A stretch of 64,000 bases of DNA from Diaphorobacter caeni (lineage in GTDB: Bacteria > Pseudomonadota > Gammaproteobacteria > Burkholderiales > Burkholderiaceae_C), in NCBI RefSeq assembly GCF_015354245.1, contig NZ_JADKYZ010000008.1, forward strand, positions 285,389 through 349,388, read 5' to 3'. The translations under genes and the position numbers were made by a program. Below, in pieces: positions 51,324-60,021 of the stretch. Numbering within the stretch: position 1 is the stretch's first letter; each line of letters begins with the position of its first letter. The notes below the pieces were generated by a model. The model made no database searches. It saw only the letters and a list, made by a program, of their open reading frames with translations, and was not told where the DNA came from.

Positions 51324-51910
51324 GCCAGCACCTCCAATGCCTGGCGCAGCTTGGCGCGGGCGTAGCGCAGACGGGTCTTGGCGGTCTCCTGCGGCACGCC
51401 GGTCGCGGCGGCGATATCGGCCACGCTGAGGTCGCCCTCGGCCTGCAACAGAAAGGCTGCGCGCTGGTCTTCCGGCAGATCGGCGAGCGCATCCAGCAGC
51501 GCGCGCGCCAGATCCTTGCGGCCCTGCAGACGCTCGGGCTCGAAGCCGGAATTCGCAAACAGTGTTTCGGCCAGCGACATGGCTTCCTGGGACTCCTCGT
51601 TCAGGCTGATCTGTGGCCGGTGGCTGCGCCAGTGGTCCACCAGCTTGTGGTGCGCCAGCGTGAACAGCCAGGTGGTGAACTTGGCCTTCACCTGATAGTT
51701 CGGCGCCGCGTCCACCACTGCGAACCAGACTTCCTGCCCCAGATCGTCGGCCAGCGCCGGATTGCCGGTGTTGCGGAACAGATAGCGCCAAAGACGCTTG
51801 CCGTGGCGGTCATACAGACATTCGAATGCCGCGGCGCGGCCACCGGCGTAGGCCAGCATCAGCGCTTCGTCGGCAAGGGACTGCAGTTCGGACTCCACCA
51901 TGCCGGGCAT
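51320..51910 (-). CDS. ECF-type RNA polymerase sigma factor
   Basis: 196 residues from ATG 51910; ATG 51901 is possible. Region 2: ALMLAYAGGRAAAFECLYDRHGKRLWRYLFRNTGNPALADDLGQEVWFAVV, with the -10-binding helix KAKFTTWLFTLAHHKLVDHWRS. Region 4: LLDALADLPEDQRAAFLLQAEGDLSVADIAAATGVPQETAKTRLRYARAKLRQAL. The signal it answers is unknown. Coupled to the anti-sigma-like gene. Confidence 0.92.
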   Translation of the reverse strand: MPGMVESELQSLADEALMLAYAGGRAAAFECLYDRHGKRLWRYLFRNTGNPALADDLGQEVWFAVVDAAPNYQVKAKFTTWLFTLAHHKLVDHWRSHRPQISLNEESQEAMSLAETLFANSGFEPERLQGRKDLARALLDALADLPEDQRAAFLLQAEGDLSVADIAAATGVPQETAKTRLRYARAKLRQALEVLA

Positions 51911-51977
51911 TATGCAAAGCGAGATGCCCTGCCGTCCCGGCTGTGGAGAAAATCGCACAATCCAGCAGCGGATCGGC

Positions 51978-52922
51978 TTACCAGCGTGGAGGATCGGGAA
52001 CGAAGCCATCGTTTCCCTGCGCGGGAAAGGGATTGGGCGTGCGCTCGCCGCGCGGTGCAGGAATCACGCCCTTGGCGACCAGATTGGCGTAGCTGTCGTA
52101 GCGAAAGCGCACGACCTGCTCGGGCCTGCGGGTGGCCGCGTCGAACTCGGTTTTCGAGGTGTAGGAGGTTTCGAGCGAACCATGGCCGGTTCCCAGGCTC
52201 GGGCTGGGGCTTGGACTGGGGCTGCGCTTGGCGGCGAGGTCGGCGCTCTTTTCTTGCGCGTGGGGCTTGGCGGCCTCGGTTGCGGCTGCCGATGGCTGAG
52301 GGCTTGGGACGTTCTGCGAGCCAGGCGCTGGTAACGCCGGCGCGGCGCTGGCCTGCGCATCGGCGGCGCCGTCATAGCGGCTGGACTTTTCGCTCTCTTC
52401 GTTTACCGGACCGCGTCGCGAGATGGGCGGCGCGGGGCGCACGGGTTCGGGGGCCCGCTCGCGGAACAGTGCCACGCCGATCACGCCCACATCACGCGGG
52501 CGGCCCGTACGGCTGGCATAGGACGCATCGCTCTCCGAGAAATAGAACGCGGCGACATGGCTGTCACTCTTGCGCCAGCCGGTGATCCCCCAGTTCTGCC
52601 ACGGGCTGAACACATAGCCGTCATCGGCCGTGGCCGAGGCGCTCTTGCCGGTGATCGCGTTGACGCCATCCACGCTGACGACCGCCATGATGCGGCGACC
52701 CGTGCGGTTGGTGATGTCGATGGAATAGTTGGCGCCGGGCCTGCCCGCCACCCAGTACTCGCCTTGATGGAAATAGACCGGCAGCACGCGTCCACTGTTG
52801 CGCTCGACCAGCCGCACGTCGGCCAGTTTCGCGGCCTGCGCCGCAAGGGAAAGACCGCCCAGCAGCGTGGCGCCGATCAAGAGCCGGGAGACGGTGCGGC
52901 GAAGTGTGAATGTCGAAACCAT
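51978..52922 (-). CDS. Exported protein of unknown function upstream of the ECF sigma gene
   Basis: 314 residues from ATG 52922 (GAGGAGC upstream). Signal peptide up to SLAAQAAK. Residues about 40-160 form a beta-rich domain (VRLVERNSGRVLPVYFHQGEYWVAGRPGANYSIDITNRTGRRIMAVVSVDGVNAITG), then FSESDASYASRTGRPRDVGVIGVALF. The C-terminal half is Ala/Pro/Ser-rich with a run of Ser-Pro repeats and ends in PNPFPAQGNDGFVPDPPRW. It lies 67 bp upstream of the sigma gene on the same strand and may belong to the same regulon. Confidence 0.75.
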   Translation of the reverse strand: MVSTFTLRRTVSRLLIGATLLGGLSLAAQAAKLADVRLVERNSGRVLPVYFHQGEYWVAGRPGANYSIDITNRTGRRIMAVVSVDGVNAITGKSASATADDGYVFSPWQNWGITGWRKSDSHVAAFYFSESDASYASRTGRPRDVGVIGVALFRERAPEPVRPAPPISRRGPVNEESEKSSRYDGAADAQASAAPALPAPGSQNVPSPQPSAAATEAAKPHAQEKSADLAAKRSPSPSPSPSLGTGHGSLETSYTSKTEFDAATRRPEQVVRFRYDSYANLVAKGVIPAPRGERTPNPFPAQGNDGFVPDPPRW

Positions 52923-52982
52923 GATGGCTTGCTCCTCGAAATGGATGAAGGACATCCACTGAATCGGAGCAGGCCATCAAAC

Positions 52983-53019
52983 GGGGTGAAAAATTTCCAA
53001 AAAAATGGAAAACCACCCC
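52983..53019 (-). terminator. Hairpin downstream of ntrC
   Basis: GGGGTG/CACCCC outer stem and TTTCCA/TGGAAA inner stem, with a T-rich loop, directly after the ntrC stop. There is no T-run beyond it, so it is a weak or rho-assisted terminator, or an RNA-processing hairpin. Confidence 0.45.
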
Positions 53020-53030
53020 TCTACCCGGCA

Positions 53031-54674
53031 TCACGCCTCGTCAGCCCCTCTGTGATCGTCCAGCCCCAGCTCCTGGATCTTGCGTGTGATGGTGTTGCGC
53101 CCAATGCCCAGACGCTGCGCCGCCTCCATGCGACGGCCATGCGTCTCGTGCAGTGCCGTCTTGATCAGACGCGACTCGAAGCGGCGCGTGAGAATGTCCC
53201 AGACCTCGGGACGGCCTTCGCGCAGCAGCTCCTGCGCCTCGGCCTCGAGCGACTGCTCCCAGCCCGTCTGGGACACGGCCAGGCCCTGCTCCGCCGGTTG
53301 CGTGGCTGCGGCCGGTGAGGGATAGACGTGGCCATAACCGCCCACCATGCCAGCGCCGCCGTTCGCACCCGGCGCGGGCGCCTGAACGTTCGCCGCAGGC
53401 GCCTCAAGCACCGTGTCCGTTGCGGGCGAGACGATGCCATGCACCTGCGGTGCCACAGCGACCGCTTGCGCCATCGCCGCATCGGTGGCGCTCACCGGCG
53501 CGCTCAGCACCTCCGGCGGAAGATCCTGCACGGAAATCACCTGCGCAGGCGCCATGACGGAGAGCCAGTGGCAGATGTTCTCGAGCTGGCGCACGTTGCC
53601 AGGAAAGTCGAACGACTGCAGACGCGCAAGTGCCGCTTCGGAGATGCGCTTGGGCTCCACGCCCAACTGGCGCGCGCTCTGCTGCAGAAAATGACGCGTC
53701 AGGGCGGGCACGTCCTCCTTGCGCTCGCGCAGCGCGGGCAGACGCAGGCGGATCACGTTCAGACGGTGGAACAAGTCCTCGCGGAACACGCCGTCCTTGA
53801 CGCGGGTCTCGAGGTTTTGGTGCGTCGCGGCAATCACGCGCACATTCGCCTTCACAGCCGCATGGCCGCCCACGCGGTAGAAATGCCCATCGGAGAGCAC
53901 ACGCAGCAATCGCGTCTGCAGATCGAAGGGCATGTCGCCGATTTCATCGAGAAACAGCGTGCCGCCTTCCGCCTGCTCGAAGCGGCCACGGCGCTGCGTC
54001 TGCGCGCCGGTGAACGCGCCGCGCTCATGGCCGAACAACTCGCTTTCCAGCAGATCCTTGGGAATGGCGGCGGTGTTGATCGCCACGAACGGCCCCCCCG
54101 AAACCGGCGAATGCTTGTGCAGCGCGCGCGCCACCAGTTCCTTGCCCGAACCCGACTCGCCCGTGATGAGCACGGTGACCGCGCTCTGGCTGAGGCGGCC
54201 GATGGCGCGGAACACGTCCTGCATCGCGGGGGCCTGACCGAGGATTTCAGGCGCAGCGGCCTGACGCTCCTCGGCGACCTGCTCGCGCTGGCTTTCTTCC
54301 ACGGCGCGGCGGATCAGTTCCACCGCCTTGGGCAGATCAAACGGCTTGGGCAGATATTCGAAGGCCCCGCGCTGCAGAGCGGAGACGGCGCTGTCAAGAT
54401 CCGAATAGGCCGTCATGATGATCACCGGCAGGCCGGGCTGGAGCTCGCGCAGCTTCTCGAGCAATTGCAGACCCGATCCACCCGGCATGCGGATGTCGCT
54501 CACCAGCACCTGCGGGCCGCTGTGCGACACGTCACCGGCGGCTATGTCGGCGAGCGCATCCAGGACCTCGCGCGGGTTCGAGAAGCTGCGGGTCGGCAGA
54601 TGCTCGCGCGCCAGCGCTTTCTCCAGGACGAAGCGGATCGATGGGTCGTCGTCTACTATCCAGATCGGCTTCAT
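53031..54674 (-). CDS. ntrC: Nitrogen regulation response regulator NtrC
   Basis: 547 residues. Receiver domain with phospho-acceptor Asp60 (VLVSDIRMPGG) and K in LPKPFDLPKA; AAA+ sigma-54 activator domain with GESGSGKELVARALH, the sigma-54-contact ELFGHERGAFTGAQTQRRG and LFLDEIGDMP; C-terminal Fis-type HTH (ALHETHGRRMEAAQRLGIGRNTITRKIQELGL). It is about 60-70 residues longer than usual because of an Ala/Pro/Gly-rich linker between the AAA+ domain and HTH (residues about 395-475). Activates nitrogen-assimilation promoters such as that of glnA upstream. Confidence 0.96.
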   Translation of the reverse strand: MKPIWIVDDDPSIRFVLEKALAREHLPTRSFSNPREVLDALADIAAGDVSHSGPQVLVSDIRMPGGSGLQLLEKLRELQPGLPVIIMTAYSDLDSAVSALQRGAFEYLPKPFDLPKAVELIRRAVEESQREQVAEERQAAAPEILGQAPAMQDVFRAIGRLSQSAVTVLITGESGSGKELVARALHKHSPVSGGPFVAINTAAIPKDLLESELFGHERGAFTGAQTQRRGRFEQAEGGTLFLDEIGDMPFDLQTRLLRVLSDGHFYRVGGHAAVKANVRVIAATHQNLETRVKDGVFREDLFHRLNVIRLRLPALRERKEDVPALTRHFLQQSARQLGVEPKRISEAALARLQSFDFPGNVRQLENICHWLSVMAPAQVISVQDLPPEVLSAPVSATDAAMAQAVAVAPQVHGIVSPATDTVLEAPAANVQAPAPGANGGAGMVGGYGHVYPSPAAATQPAEQGLAVSQTGWEQSLEAEAQELLREGRPEVWDILTRRFESRLIKTALHETHGRRMEAAQRLGIGRNTITRKIQELGLDDHRGADEA

Positions 54675-54727
54675 GTGTTTCTACTTCCTTGTTGAAGGGG
54701 GATCGCTCCCCGTTGTTTTCAAGGACC

Positions 54728-55849
54728 TCAAGGCAGCGGAATGAGGATGCGAAAATCCGTGCGTCCTGGAACGCTGTCGCACTCGATCAGGCCATGGTGG
54801 CGCTGCACAAAAGTCTGTGCCAGCGTCAGTCCGAGGCCCGACCCCCCATCCCTGCCCGTGACAAGAGGATAGAAGATTCGCTCCTTGATCGTCTCGGGCA
54901 CGCCTGGTCCGTTGTCGATCACATGCAAATCCAATGCCAACCGATAACGCTGGCGACCAAATGTTACCTGTCGTGCCACGCGGGTGCGCAAAATGATCTG
55001 CGCGTCGCCCGTCGCGATGCGTTCGGTCAGCGCCTGCGCCGCGTTCTGCACGATGTTCAGCAGGGCCTGTATGAGCTGCTCACGGTCGCCCCGGAATTCG
55101 GGAATCGAGATGTCGTAGTCCCGCTTGATCTCGAGACCACGCGAAAACTCCACCAGCACAAGGGAGCGCACGCGTTCGCAGACCTCGTGGATGTTCACGT
55201 CGCCCACCTGGTGCGGATGGCGGTGCGGCGCGAGCAAGCGGTCCACCAGGCTCTGCAGCCGGTCGGCCTCGTGGATGATGACCTGCGTGTACTCCTGCAG
55301 GTCGGGCGAGGGCAGATCCATTTCCAGCAACTGCGCCGCGCCGCGAATGCCGCCGAGCGGATTCTTGATCTCGTGCGCGAGGTTGCGGATCAACTCCTTG
55401 TTGGCAAGCGCCTGCTCGCGCAGCCGCTCTTCGCGGTCCTGCCTTGCCTGCGCCTCGAGCGGCCAGCACTCGACCAGCACGTCACCGCCCTGCTCCACGC
55501 ACGACAGGTGCACATGCACCGGCAACGGATCCTGCGGGACCCGGCGCAGGCCCGACTCGAAGCGCAGAGCGGCGAAGTCCGCGTCGCGGGCTCCCGACAG
55601 GGCGTTGCGAAGAATGGAGGAATCGGTGAAGAAGCCGCTGAAGTCGACGCCCTCCAGCGTGCGGCGCGACTGACCGAGCGCCGTCTCGAGGGCGGCGTTG
55701 GCGAACAGCACGGAGCCATCCTGACCGAGCACCGCCACGAGCGTGGAAACCAGATCGAGCGCCTGATAGCACTCAGCCGGATTGTCCGAAAACTGCAGCC
55801 GCGTGGACTGCTCAGAAGGGGGAGTGTTTCTGGATGAGTTGGGGGCCAC
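54728..55849 (-). CDS. ntrB: Nitrogen regulation sensor histidine kinase NtrB
   Basis: 373 residues from GTG 55849. PAS-like N-terminal domain, then the H-box with His159 in RNLAHEIKNPLGGIRGAAQLL, N-box LLNIVQNAAQAL, and G-boxes DNGPGVPETIKERIFYPLVTGRDGGSGLGLTLAQ. Cytoplasmic, controlled in relatives by PII. It phosphorylates NtrC encoded next, 53 bp further on. Confidence 0.95.
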   Translation of the reverse strand: MAPNSSRNTPPSEQSTRLQFSDNPAECYQALDLVSTLVAVLGQDGSVLFANAALETALGQSRRTLEGVDFSGFFTDSSILRNALSGARDADFAALRFESGLRRVPQDPLPVHVHLSCVEQGGDVLVECWPLEAQARQDREERLREQALANKELIRNLAHEIKNPLGGIRGAAQLLEMDLPSPDLQEYTQVIIHEADRLQSLVDRLLAPHRHPHQVGDVNIHEVCERVRSLVLVEFSRGLEIKRDYDISIPEFRGDREQLIQALLNIVQNAAQALTERIATGDAQIILRTRVARQVTFGRQRYRLALDLHVIDNGPGVPETIKERIFYPLVTGRDGGSGLGLTLAQTFVQRHHGLIECDSVPGRTDFRILIPLP

Positions 55850-55854
55850 GTTGT

Positions 55855-56355
55855 TTATTTCAGGCGCGAGAGCTCGCGCTTGATGCCTTCCACGTCGGCT
55901 TCCGCGCGCGTCATGCCGGTCTTGATGTCAGCCGTGCGCTCCGCATAGCCCTGCGGATTGCGCATCTCGAGGGCGGACTTCTGCGGGAAACCATCGTTGT
56001 ATTCTTTTTTCAGCTCATCGAAGCGCGACTGCGCCTTGCGCAGTTCGGCCTCCAGAATCGCCCGCGCATCGGAGTCGCGCGCCTTCTGATCGGCGTTGTC
56101 CACCTTGGGTGCCGTGGACGGAGAACTGGAAGTCGTCGAAGAGCTGCTGCGTGGCGCGGCCGAACCGCCACCGCCGGACGGACGAGAACCTTGCAGAACC
56201 GTCACATTGCCGCCCTCCACCACCTTGCAACCACGCTGCTTGGCATCATTCGCGTTGTTGGTGTATTCGTTGCCGCAGCGATAGATCCGGTCCTGGGACC
56301 AGGCCATCGGCAGCAACGCCACAGCAGTAAAGAGAGCAACCAGTGTTTTTTTCAT
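55855..56355 (-). CDS. Small secreted protein (DUF4124-like) between glnA and ntrB
   Basis: 166 residues from ATG 56355 (MKKTLVALF). Signal peptide to WSQ, then DRIYRCGNEYTNNANDAKQRGCKVVEGGNVTVL, resembling DUF4124-type periplasmic domains with two Cys. A Ser/Gly-rich linker and a Lys/Glu/Arg-rich coiled-coil end (AILEAELRKAQSRFDELKKEY) follow. Function unknown, but it sits between glnA and ntrB and only 5 bp before ntrB, so it is probably co-transcribed with ntrBC. Confidence 0.8.
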   Translation of the reverse strand: MKKTLVALFTAVALLPMAWSQDRIYRCGNEYTNNANDAKQRGCKVVEGGNVTVLQGSRPSGGGGSAAPRSSSSTTSSSPSTAPKVDNADQKARDSDARAILEAELRKAQSRFDELKKEYNDGFPQKSALEMRNPQGYAERTADIKTGMTRAEADVEGIKRELSRLK

Positions 56356-56510
56356 GAATTCCTCGCGCAACAGGCGTCAGTTCAACCGGCCCGTGCGGGC
56401 ATTGCCTCCCGCCACATGTAGCCATATGCAATCCACCGACGATAACAGAGCATGCTGTCAATGACCCCAAAAGGCCATGATCGTTCCTCCAGAACCGTTG
56501 CGCCAATGAA

Positions 56511-56534
56511 AAAAGCGGCCGTCAAGCCGCTTTT
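56511..56534 (-). terminator. Intrinsic terminator of glnA
   Basis: Stem AAAAGCGGC/GCCGCTTTT with a 6-nt loop, 61 bp after the glnA stop, followed by T on the minus strand. It uncouples glnA from ntrBC or lowers read-through. Confidence 0.85.
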
Positions 56535-56595
56535 GTTGCAAATCAAGGGAGCATCGGGCTGACCGTTCAACGATCCAGCCCTTGCTCCGGCTGAC

Positions 56596-58011
56596 TTACA
56601 GCGAGTAGTACATGTCGTACTCGACGGGGTGAGGTGCCATGCGGAAGCGCTGCACTTCGGTCATCTTCAGCTCGATGTAGGCGTCGAGCATCGCGTCGGA
56701 GAACACGCCGCCCTTGGTCAGGAAGCCACGGTCCGCGTCGAGTGCTTCCAGCGCCTGGTCGAGGCTGTGGCACACGGTCGGCACCAGCTTGTCTTCCTCG
56801 GGAGGCAGATGGTACAGATCCTTGGTGGCGGCTTCGCCCGGATGGATCTTGTTTTCCACGCCGTCCAGACCCGCCATCATCAGTGCCGAGAAGCACAGGT
56901 AGGGGTTGGCCAATGGATCGGGGAAACGCGCTTCGATGCGGCGGCCCTTGGGGTTGGCCACGTAAGGAATGCGGATCGACGCCGAGCGGTTGCGCGAGCT
57001 GTAGGCCAGCTTGACGGGCGCTTCAAAGCCTGGAACCAGACGCTTGTAGCTGTTGGTGCCGGGGTTGGTGATGGCGTTCAGCGCGCGGGCGTGCTTGATG
57101 ATGCCGCCGATGTAGTACAGCGCGAACTCGGACAGACCGGCATAGCCGTCGCCTGCGAACAGGTTCTTGCCGTCCTTCCAGATCGACTGGTGAACGTGCA
57201 TGCCGGAGCCGTTGTCGCCGGCGTAGGGCTTGGGCATGAAAGTCGCGGTCTTGCCGTAGGCATTGGCCACGTTCCAGATCACGTACTTCATCTGCTGCGT
57301 CCAGTCGGCGCGCTCGACCAGCGTGCTGAACTTCGTGCCGATTTCGTTCTGACCGGCGCCAGCCACTTCGTGGTGGAACACTTCAACCGGAATGCCCAGA
57401 GATTCGATGATCAGGGACATTTCAGCGCGCATGTCCTGCGTGCTGTCGACTGGAGGCACGGGGAAGTAGCCGCCCTTGGTGGTGGGACGGTGGCCGCGGT
57501 TGCCGGTCTCGAACTTGGTGCCGGTGTTCCATGGCGCTTCGTATTCTTCGATCTCGAAGCCGACCTTGCCGGGTTCGTTGGTCCAGCGCACGCCGTCGAA
57601 GATGAAGAATTCTGGCTCTGGACCGAAGTAAGCTGTGTCGCCCAGGCCCGAAGCCTTCAGATAGGCTTCGGCGCGCTTGGCGATGGAGCGTGGATCGCGG
57701 TCATAGGCCTTGCCGTCCGATGGCTCGACCACGTCGCACTGCAGGAACAGCGTGGTTTCTTCAAAGAAGGGGTCGATGTTGGCGGTGTTCGGGTCGGGCA
57801 TGAGTTGCATGTCCGAGGCTTCAATGCCCTTCCAGCCGGCCACGGAAGAACCGTCGAACGCATGGCCCGAAGTGAACTTGTCTTCGTCGAAATGCGAAAT
57901 CGGCACAGTCACGTGCTGCTCTTTGCCACGAGTGTCGGTGAAGCGGAAGTCAACGAACTTGACTTCGTTTTCCTTCACCATATTCATCACGTCTGCAACG
58001 GTCTTAGCCAT
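56596..58011 (-). CDS. glnA: Glutamine synthetase, type I
   Basis: 471 residues. Makes glutamine from glutamate, ammonia and ATP as a dodecamer. Beta-grasp domain [35 protein letters not shown]; catalytic domain with [47 protein letters not shown] and NRSASIRIP. The adenylylation Tyr is in [12 protein letters not shown], about residue 399, so activity is likely controlled by GlnE. SD CTGGAG before the ATG. Confidence 0.98.
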   Translation of the reverse strand: MAKTVADVMNMVKENEVKFVDFRFTDTRGKEQHVTVPISHFDEDKFTSGHAFDGSSVAGWKGIEASDMQLMPDPNTANIDPFFEETTLFLQCDVVEPSDGKAYDRDPRSIAKRAEAYLKASGLGDTAYFGPEPEFFIFDGVRWTNEPGKVGFEIEEYEAPWNTGTKFETGNRGHRPTTKGGYFPVPPVDSTQDMRAEMSLIIESLGIPVEVFHHEVAGAGQNEIGTKFSTLVERADWTQQMKYVIWNVANAYGKTATFMPKPYAGDNGSGMHVHQSIWKDGKNLFAGDGYAGLSEFALYYIGGIIKHARALNAITNPGTNSYKRLVPGFEAPVKLAYSSRNRSASIRIPYVANPKGRRIEARFPDPLANPYLCFSALMMAGLDGVENKIHPGEAATKDLYHLPPEEDKLVPTVCHSLDQALEALDADRGFLTKGGVFSDAMLDAYIELKMTEVQRFRMAPHPVEYDMYYSL

Positions 58012-58058
58012 TAATGTTCTCCAGGGAATGAACGCGTATTGAAAACAGAGTCTTGGTT

Positions 58059-58074
58059 AGCAGAATGCGTGCCA
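58059..58074 (-). promoter_or_regulatory. Sigma-54 promoter of glnA
   Basis: Minus strand TGGCACGCATTCTGCT: the -24 GG and -12 GC are exactly 10 nt apart, as sigma-54 requires, and TGGCAC is the perfect -24 hexamer. It lies 47 bp upstream of the glnA start codon. Confidence 0.8.
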
Positions 58075-58149
58075 GATTGCGGTACTCCATGCACCACCAC
58101 GAGGCACCGTGTGCCGTGGAGCCAAGACCTCGAGCACACATTCGCAAAT

Positions 58150-58166
58150 TGCACCAAATTGGTGCT
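58150..58166 (-). promoter_or_regulatory. NtrC enhancer site of glnA
   Basis: GCACCAAATTGGTGC (58151-58165) is the perfect NtrC dyad GCACC-N5-GGTGC, closely like the E. coli glnAp2 site, about 77 bp upstream of the sigma-54 -24 element. A second, weaker dyad (GGCACCGTGTGCC, 58103-58115) lies between them. Confidence 0.8.
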
Positions 58167-58188
58167 TTATTTGAGTTTCTTCAGAGGG

Positions 58189-59010
58189 TTACCGATTGCG
58201 CACCATTTCAGGGCCAAGATCCGCCCCAATCCTGTGCAGCGCTGTCACCAGCATTTCCCAGGCGGCGGGCACCGCGTCGGAGGCACCCTTGACGCCCAGT
58301 TCGATGTGCCGTCCGTGCACCGGATGGTCCACGCTCGGCAGGCTGAAAACCTTGATTGTCGGATATGTCGCCTCGATTTCAAGCATGAGCGGCGTCAAAG
58401 TTGACTCCATCGCACGGTACACGACGACCGAGTGCTCGGTCTGCGGCTCGCGATGGAACCACTCGGAGCAATAGTGCTCCAGCGCCCACTCGACCATCGG
58501 CCAGGCCATCACCGGAAAGCCGGGCACGAAATGCACCGTGCCCCCACCGGGGCCATCGCAGCTGAATCCGGGAATCTTGTTGTACGGGTTGGGAAGGATG
58601 CGAGCGCCTTCCGGGTACACGCCCATGTTCAGGCGGTGCAGATTGTCGGCGCGCTCGGGCTCGTAGGGCTTGCCCTCCTCGCGTGCCACATCCTGCATGC
58701 GCTCACGGATCAGATCGGCCGCCTGCGGGTGCAGCGCCAAGGGCCTGTCCAGTGCGGCGGCCGCACATTGGCGGGTGTGGTCGTCCGGCGTCGCGCCGAT
58801 GCCGCCGCAACTGAACACCACGTCGGCCGTCGCAAAGGCTGTCCGCAGCGTGCGGGTGATGCGCTCGGGATCGTCCCCGACATAGTGCGCATACGACAGC
58901 GCCAGTCCACGCGCGGACAGCAGCTCGATCACTTTGGGCATGTGCTTGTCGGCACGCTTGCCCGAGAGAATTTCATCGCCGACGATGATGAGTCCGAATT
59001 GGGGAGTCAC
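58189..59010 (-). CDS. MoaB/CinA-N-domain protein (competence/damage-inducible protein A-like)
   Basis: 273 residues from GTG 59010; earlier in-frame codons have no support. Molybdopterin-binding-like fold: FGLIIVGDEILSGKRADKHMPKVIELLSARGLALSYAHYVGDDPERITRTLRTAFATADVVFSCGGIGATPDDHTRQC, with the GGxGATPDD motif of CinA/MoaB. It lacks the C-terminal nicotinamide-mononucleotide deamidase domain of full-length CinA, as in many beta-proteobacteria. The exact reaction is unknown. Confidence 0.88.
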   Translation of the reverse strand: MTPQFGLIIVGDEILSGKRADKHMPKVIELLSARGLALSYAHYVGDDPERITRTLRTAFATADVVFSCGGIGATPDDHTRQCAAAALDRPLALHPQAADLIRERMQDVAREEGKPYEPERADNLHRLNMGVYPEGARILPNPYNKIPGFSCDGPGGGTVHFVPGFPVMAWPMVEWALEHYCSEWFHREPQTEHSVVVYRAMESTLTPLMLEIEATYPTIKVFSLPSVDHPVHGRHIELGVKGASDAVPAAWEMLVTALHRIGADLGPEMVRNR

Positions 59011-59065
59011 GACAGGTCCCGGAATCCGCGCCGTCAATCGGTGCGAATCAAAAAGTGGTTGATCT

Positions 59066-59983
59066 TCAATTATTGCCCGGCTTGACGACCGTTTCGCCGG
59101 GCAGAGCAAGCGGTGGCTCGGCGGGCAAGGCCACGGGCACCTCATCGATCACTGCCGTGGCGGCCGGCATCTCGACTGCCGCCTCATTGCGCTCGGCTCG
59201 CAAGCGCTCAAGCGCCGCAAGGCAGTAATGCGTGAACCAAAGCGAGGAAAACGCGAACACCAGCGTGTAGATCCAGATGGCGACCGGAATCAGCACCAGA
59301 AACGCCGCCGCGAACACGACCGCCGAGGCCCACACCAAACTGGGCGCGGCGCCCAGAAAACCGCAGACCACGCCGATGCCGAGCAGGCTGTAGCGATGGC
59401 GCGCGAAGAGGGTCTGGCGCTCCTCCTTGCTCGCATGTTCGGAGAGCGCGTCAAAGCTCATCACACGATAGGTGAGCCACCCCCAGATCAGGGGCGGCAG
59501 CACCAGCACCAGAGGCGGAATCAGCCACAGCGGAGACGACACCACCAGCGCCAGCAGCGCGACGACGGTGGACAGCGCCGACCAGAGCACGCTCGCGAAT
59601 ATCGAAGCGCCCTTCTTGCGCGCCAGTCGCGGAAACCGCCGCTCGGCCACCAGATTCACCAGAGCCGGCGTCATGAACACCGCCACGGACAGCAAGGCGA
59701 CCAGCACGATCACCGGCACCGCAGCCAGCACCACGAGCAACGGGGCGAGGTATTCGGTGACGTGATTCCAGCCCATGCTGGCAAGCCAGTTCCAGAGCCC
59801 GCTGAGCAGCCCGGCGTCGCCAAGCATCTGCTGGACGCTGGCGATGGCGGCATCCCAAAAAAAATAGGTGCTGACGCCCGCGATGATGGCGATCAGCAGC
59901 AGGGGCATCAGCGACAGCACGATCACCCGGGGAATCAGGCAATAGGCGGCTGCGCGCCAGAATGAATCGAACAAGGAAGACAT
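59066..59983 (-). CDS. EI24/CysZ-like membrane protein
   Basis: 305 residues from ATG 59983 (MSSLFDSFWRAAAYCL); ATG 59989 adds two residues. About six TM segments, with the EI24-type features FWRAAAYCLIPRVIVLSLMPLLLIAI and VMSFDALSEHASKEERQTLFARHRYSLLGIGVVCGFLGAAP. Related CysZ proteins import sulfate, but no cys genes are nearby. C-terminal cytoplasmic tail acidic and Ala/Pro-rich. Confidence 0.85.
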   Translation of the reverse strand: MSSLFDSFWRAAAYCLIPRVIVLSLMPLLLIAIIAGVSTYFFWDAAIASVQQMLGDAGLLSGLWNWLASMGWNHVTEYLAPLLVVLAAVPVIVLVALLSVAVFMTPALVNLVAERRFPRLARKKGASIFASVLWSALSTVVALLALVVSSPLWLIPPLVLVLPPLIWGWLTYRVMSFDALSEHASKEERQTLFARHRYSLLGIGVVCGFLGAAPSLVWASAVVFAAAFLVLIPVAIWIYTLVFAFSSLWFTHYCLAALERLRAERNEAAVEMPAATAVIDEVPVALPAEPPLALPGETVVKPGNN

Positions 59984-60021
59984 CTGCATGGTCCCAAGAA
60001 TAATGTGGGACACGCGCGTGT

